A stretch of DNA of 6,931 bases from Oceanospirillaceae bacterium UBA1126. Its GTDB lineage: Bacteria; Pseudomonadota; Gammaproteobacteria; Pseudomonadales; Balneatricaceae. Position numbers and translations under genes: made by a program. Below the pieces are notes generated by a model. The model had not been told where the DNA came from, ran no database searches, and saw only the letters and a program-made list of their open reading frames with translations. Positions 6,450-6,931 of the stretch are shown one piece after another; positions within the stretch are counted from its first letter, which is position 1, and each line of letters opens with the position of its first letter. The stretch lies in contig DCAT01000125.1 in NCBI GenBank assembly GCA_002312935.1, forward strand, positions 1 through 6,931, written 5' to 3'.

Positions 6450-6507
6450 CTGTTGCCAACCCAATAACTTGGGTATGTGTGAAGCCTTCCATACACCTAG
6501 GCAACAG
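6450..6507. other. Nested inverted-repeat element, possible multi-branched RNA structure
   Basis: CTGTTGCC (6450-6457) and GGCAACAG (6500-6507) form a perfect 8-bp outer stem enclosing 42 nt. Inside are a hairpin CCCAA-TAAC-TTGGG (6460-6473) and a second arm from GTATG (6473-6477) pairing with CATAC (6490-6494), with GAA/TTC inside. The two inner arms share G6473, so only one can use it. Together they would make a three-way-junction RNA in the terC-TRAP intergenic region. No T run follows on either strand, so it is not a standard intrinsic terminator. It could be a processing or stability element that sets TRAP receptor levels, a cis-regulatory RNA, or a protein-binding site. I do not recognise it as a known RNA family. 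Confidence 0.5.
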
Positions 6508-6545
6508 CTGACCGAAGGTATAACAATAATAACGGAGGACATTTT

Positions 6546-6931
6546 ATGTCCGTTTTAAATAAAATGAAGTTGGCTGCTGTTGCTGGGGCGCTGATTATCA
6601 GCACCACTGCAGTTTATGCTAAAGACGTGACCATTCGTGTTCAGTCAGTGCTTGGCACAAAGTCCGATGAAGTGCACATGTTAAATGAATTTGCTAATGA
6701 TGTGCGTGAATTGACTGACGGTTCTGTCAATATTGAAATATTGCCTGGTGGATCGGTTGTTGGTAACACTGACATCATCGATGCGATTGATGCTGGTTTG
6801 CTAGATGGTGGTTTTGCGTGGACGCATTATTGGGGTGGTAAGCATCCTGCCGCTAACCTATTTGGTGCTCCTATTGCAGGTGCAGGTGTAGGCCTTGATA
6901 ACATTGCGTTCCTTTCTTGGTTCCAATACGG
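6546..6931 (+). CDS. dctP: TRAP transporter solute-binding receptor (DctP family), 3' end outside window
   Basis: An ATG at 6546, preceded 7 bp upstream by a strong Shine-Dalgarno GGAGG (6534-6538), opens 128 codons to the window edge. The first 25 residues are a Sec signal peptide: positive start with Lys6 and Lys8, hydrophobic core LAAVAGALIIS, and a likely cleavage site VYA|KDV. The mature part begins VTIRVQSVLGTKSDEVHML and contains LTDGSVNIEILPGGSVVG and AIDAGLLDGGFAWTHYWGGK, the opening pattern of DctP-type TRAP receptors. The following HYWGGKHPAANLFGAPIAGAG segment resembles the YYWGK-P region of the 2-oxoacid receptor TakP, suggesting a small organic anion ligand. The receptor should capture substrate in the periplasm for DctQ/DctM membrane subunits, expected just beyond the window. 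It lies 127 bp after the terC-like gene on the same strand. Confidence 0.92.
   Translation, partial: MSVLNKMKLAAVAGALIISTTAVYAKDVTIRVQSVLGTKSDEVHMLNEFANDVRELTDGSVNIEILPGGSVVGNTDIIDAIDAGLLDGGFAWTHYWGGKHPAANLFGAPIAGAGVGLDNIAFLSWFQY

Noticed and set aside
6450..6507. Intrinsic terminator after the terC-like gene
   Set aside because: The outer stem is strong, but no T-rich tract follows in either direction.
6419..6545. yybP-ykoY manganese riboswitch linked to the TerC gene
   Set aside because: That riboswitch lies upstream of the genes it controls, and I do not see its conserved elements; the structured element here is downstream of the terC-like gene.

Overview
The window is a catabolic gene cluster from what is probably a marine gammaproteobacterium. 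The basis is moderate GC content judged by eye, canonical Shine-Dalgarno sequences, sigma70-like promoters, and a gene mix (HisD-type sulfopropanediol-like dehydrogenase, TRAP receptor, GMC oxidoreductase) common in marine heterotrophs. This placement is an inference; there is no rRNA or other marker gene. All protein identifications come from reading motifs and from memory of the families, not from a search.

Layout. (1) Positions 1-739, minus strand: a LacI-family repressor gene whose 3' end lies outside the window. (2) Positions 740-902: a compact divergent control region with a regulator promoter, a promoter for the plus-strand genes and two identical 23-bp repeats. Each repeat contains a near-palindrome of the LacI-family operator type with a central CpG. 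(3) Positions 903-3268: a two-gene unit encoding a HisD-family dehydrogenase that resembles sulfopropanediol 3-dehydrogenase HpsN, and a zinc-dependent medium-chain alcohol dehydrogenase. (4) Positions 3317-4081, minus strand: an IclR-family regulator convergent to that unit. (5) Positions 4082-4233: a second divergent control region with two short dyads and a hexamer tandem repeat. (6) Positions 4234-6418: a GMC-family FAD alcohol dehydrogenase overlapping by 8 bp a TerC-family membrane protein. (7) Positions 6419-6545: an intergenic stretch with nested inverted repeats. (8) Position 6546 to the end: the start of a TRAP transporter solute receptor (DctP family).

Working model (inference). 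The TRAP system imports a small organic anion, and three different alcohol-oxidising enzymes (HisD-type, zinc MDR and GMC flavoprotein) oxidise hydroxyl groups on it or on related compounds. The HpsN-like enzyme makes 2,3-dihydroxypropane-1-sulfonate (DHPS) the best-supported single candidate substrate. No sulfonate-cleaving enzyme (SuyAB type) or sulfite exporter of a known family lies in the window, so a different polyol or hydroxy acid remains possible. The LacI-type protein probably represses itself and the hpsN-like unit; the IclR-type protein probably controls the GMC-terC(-TRAP) unit. A TerC membrane protein locked into this operon and the structured element before the TRAP genes are the least explained parts.
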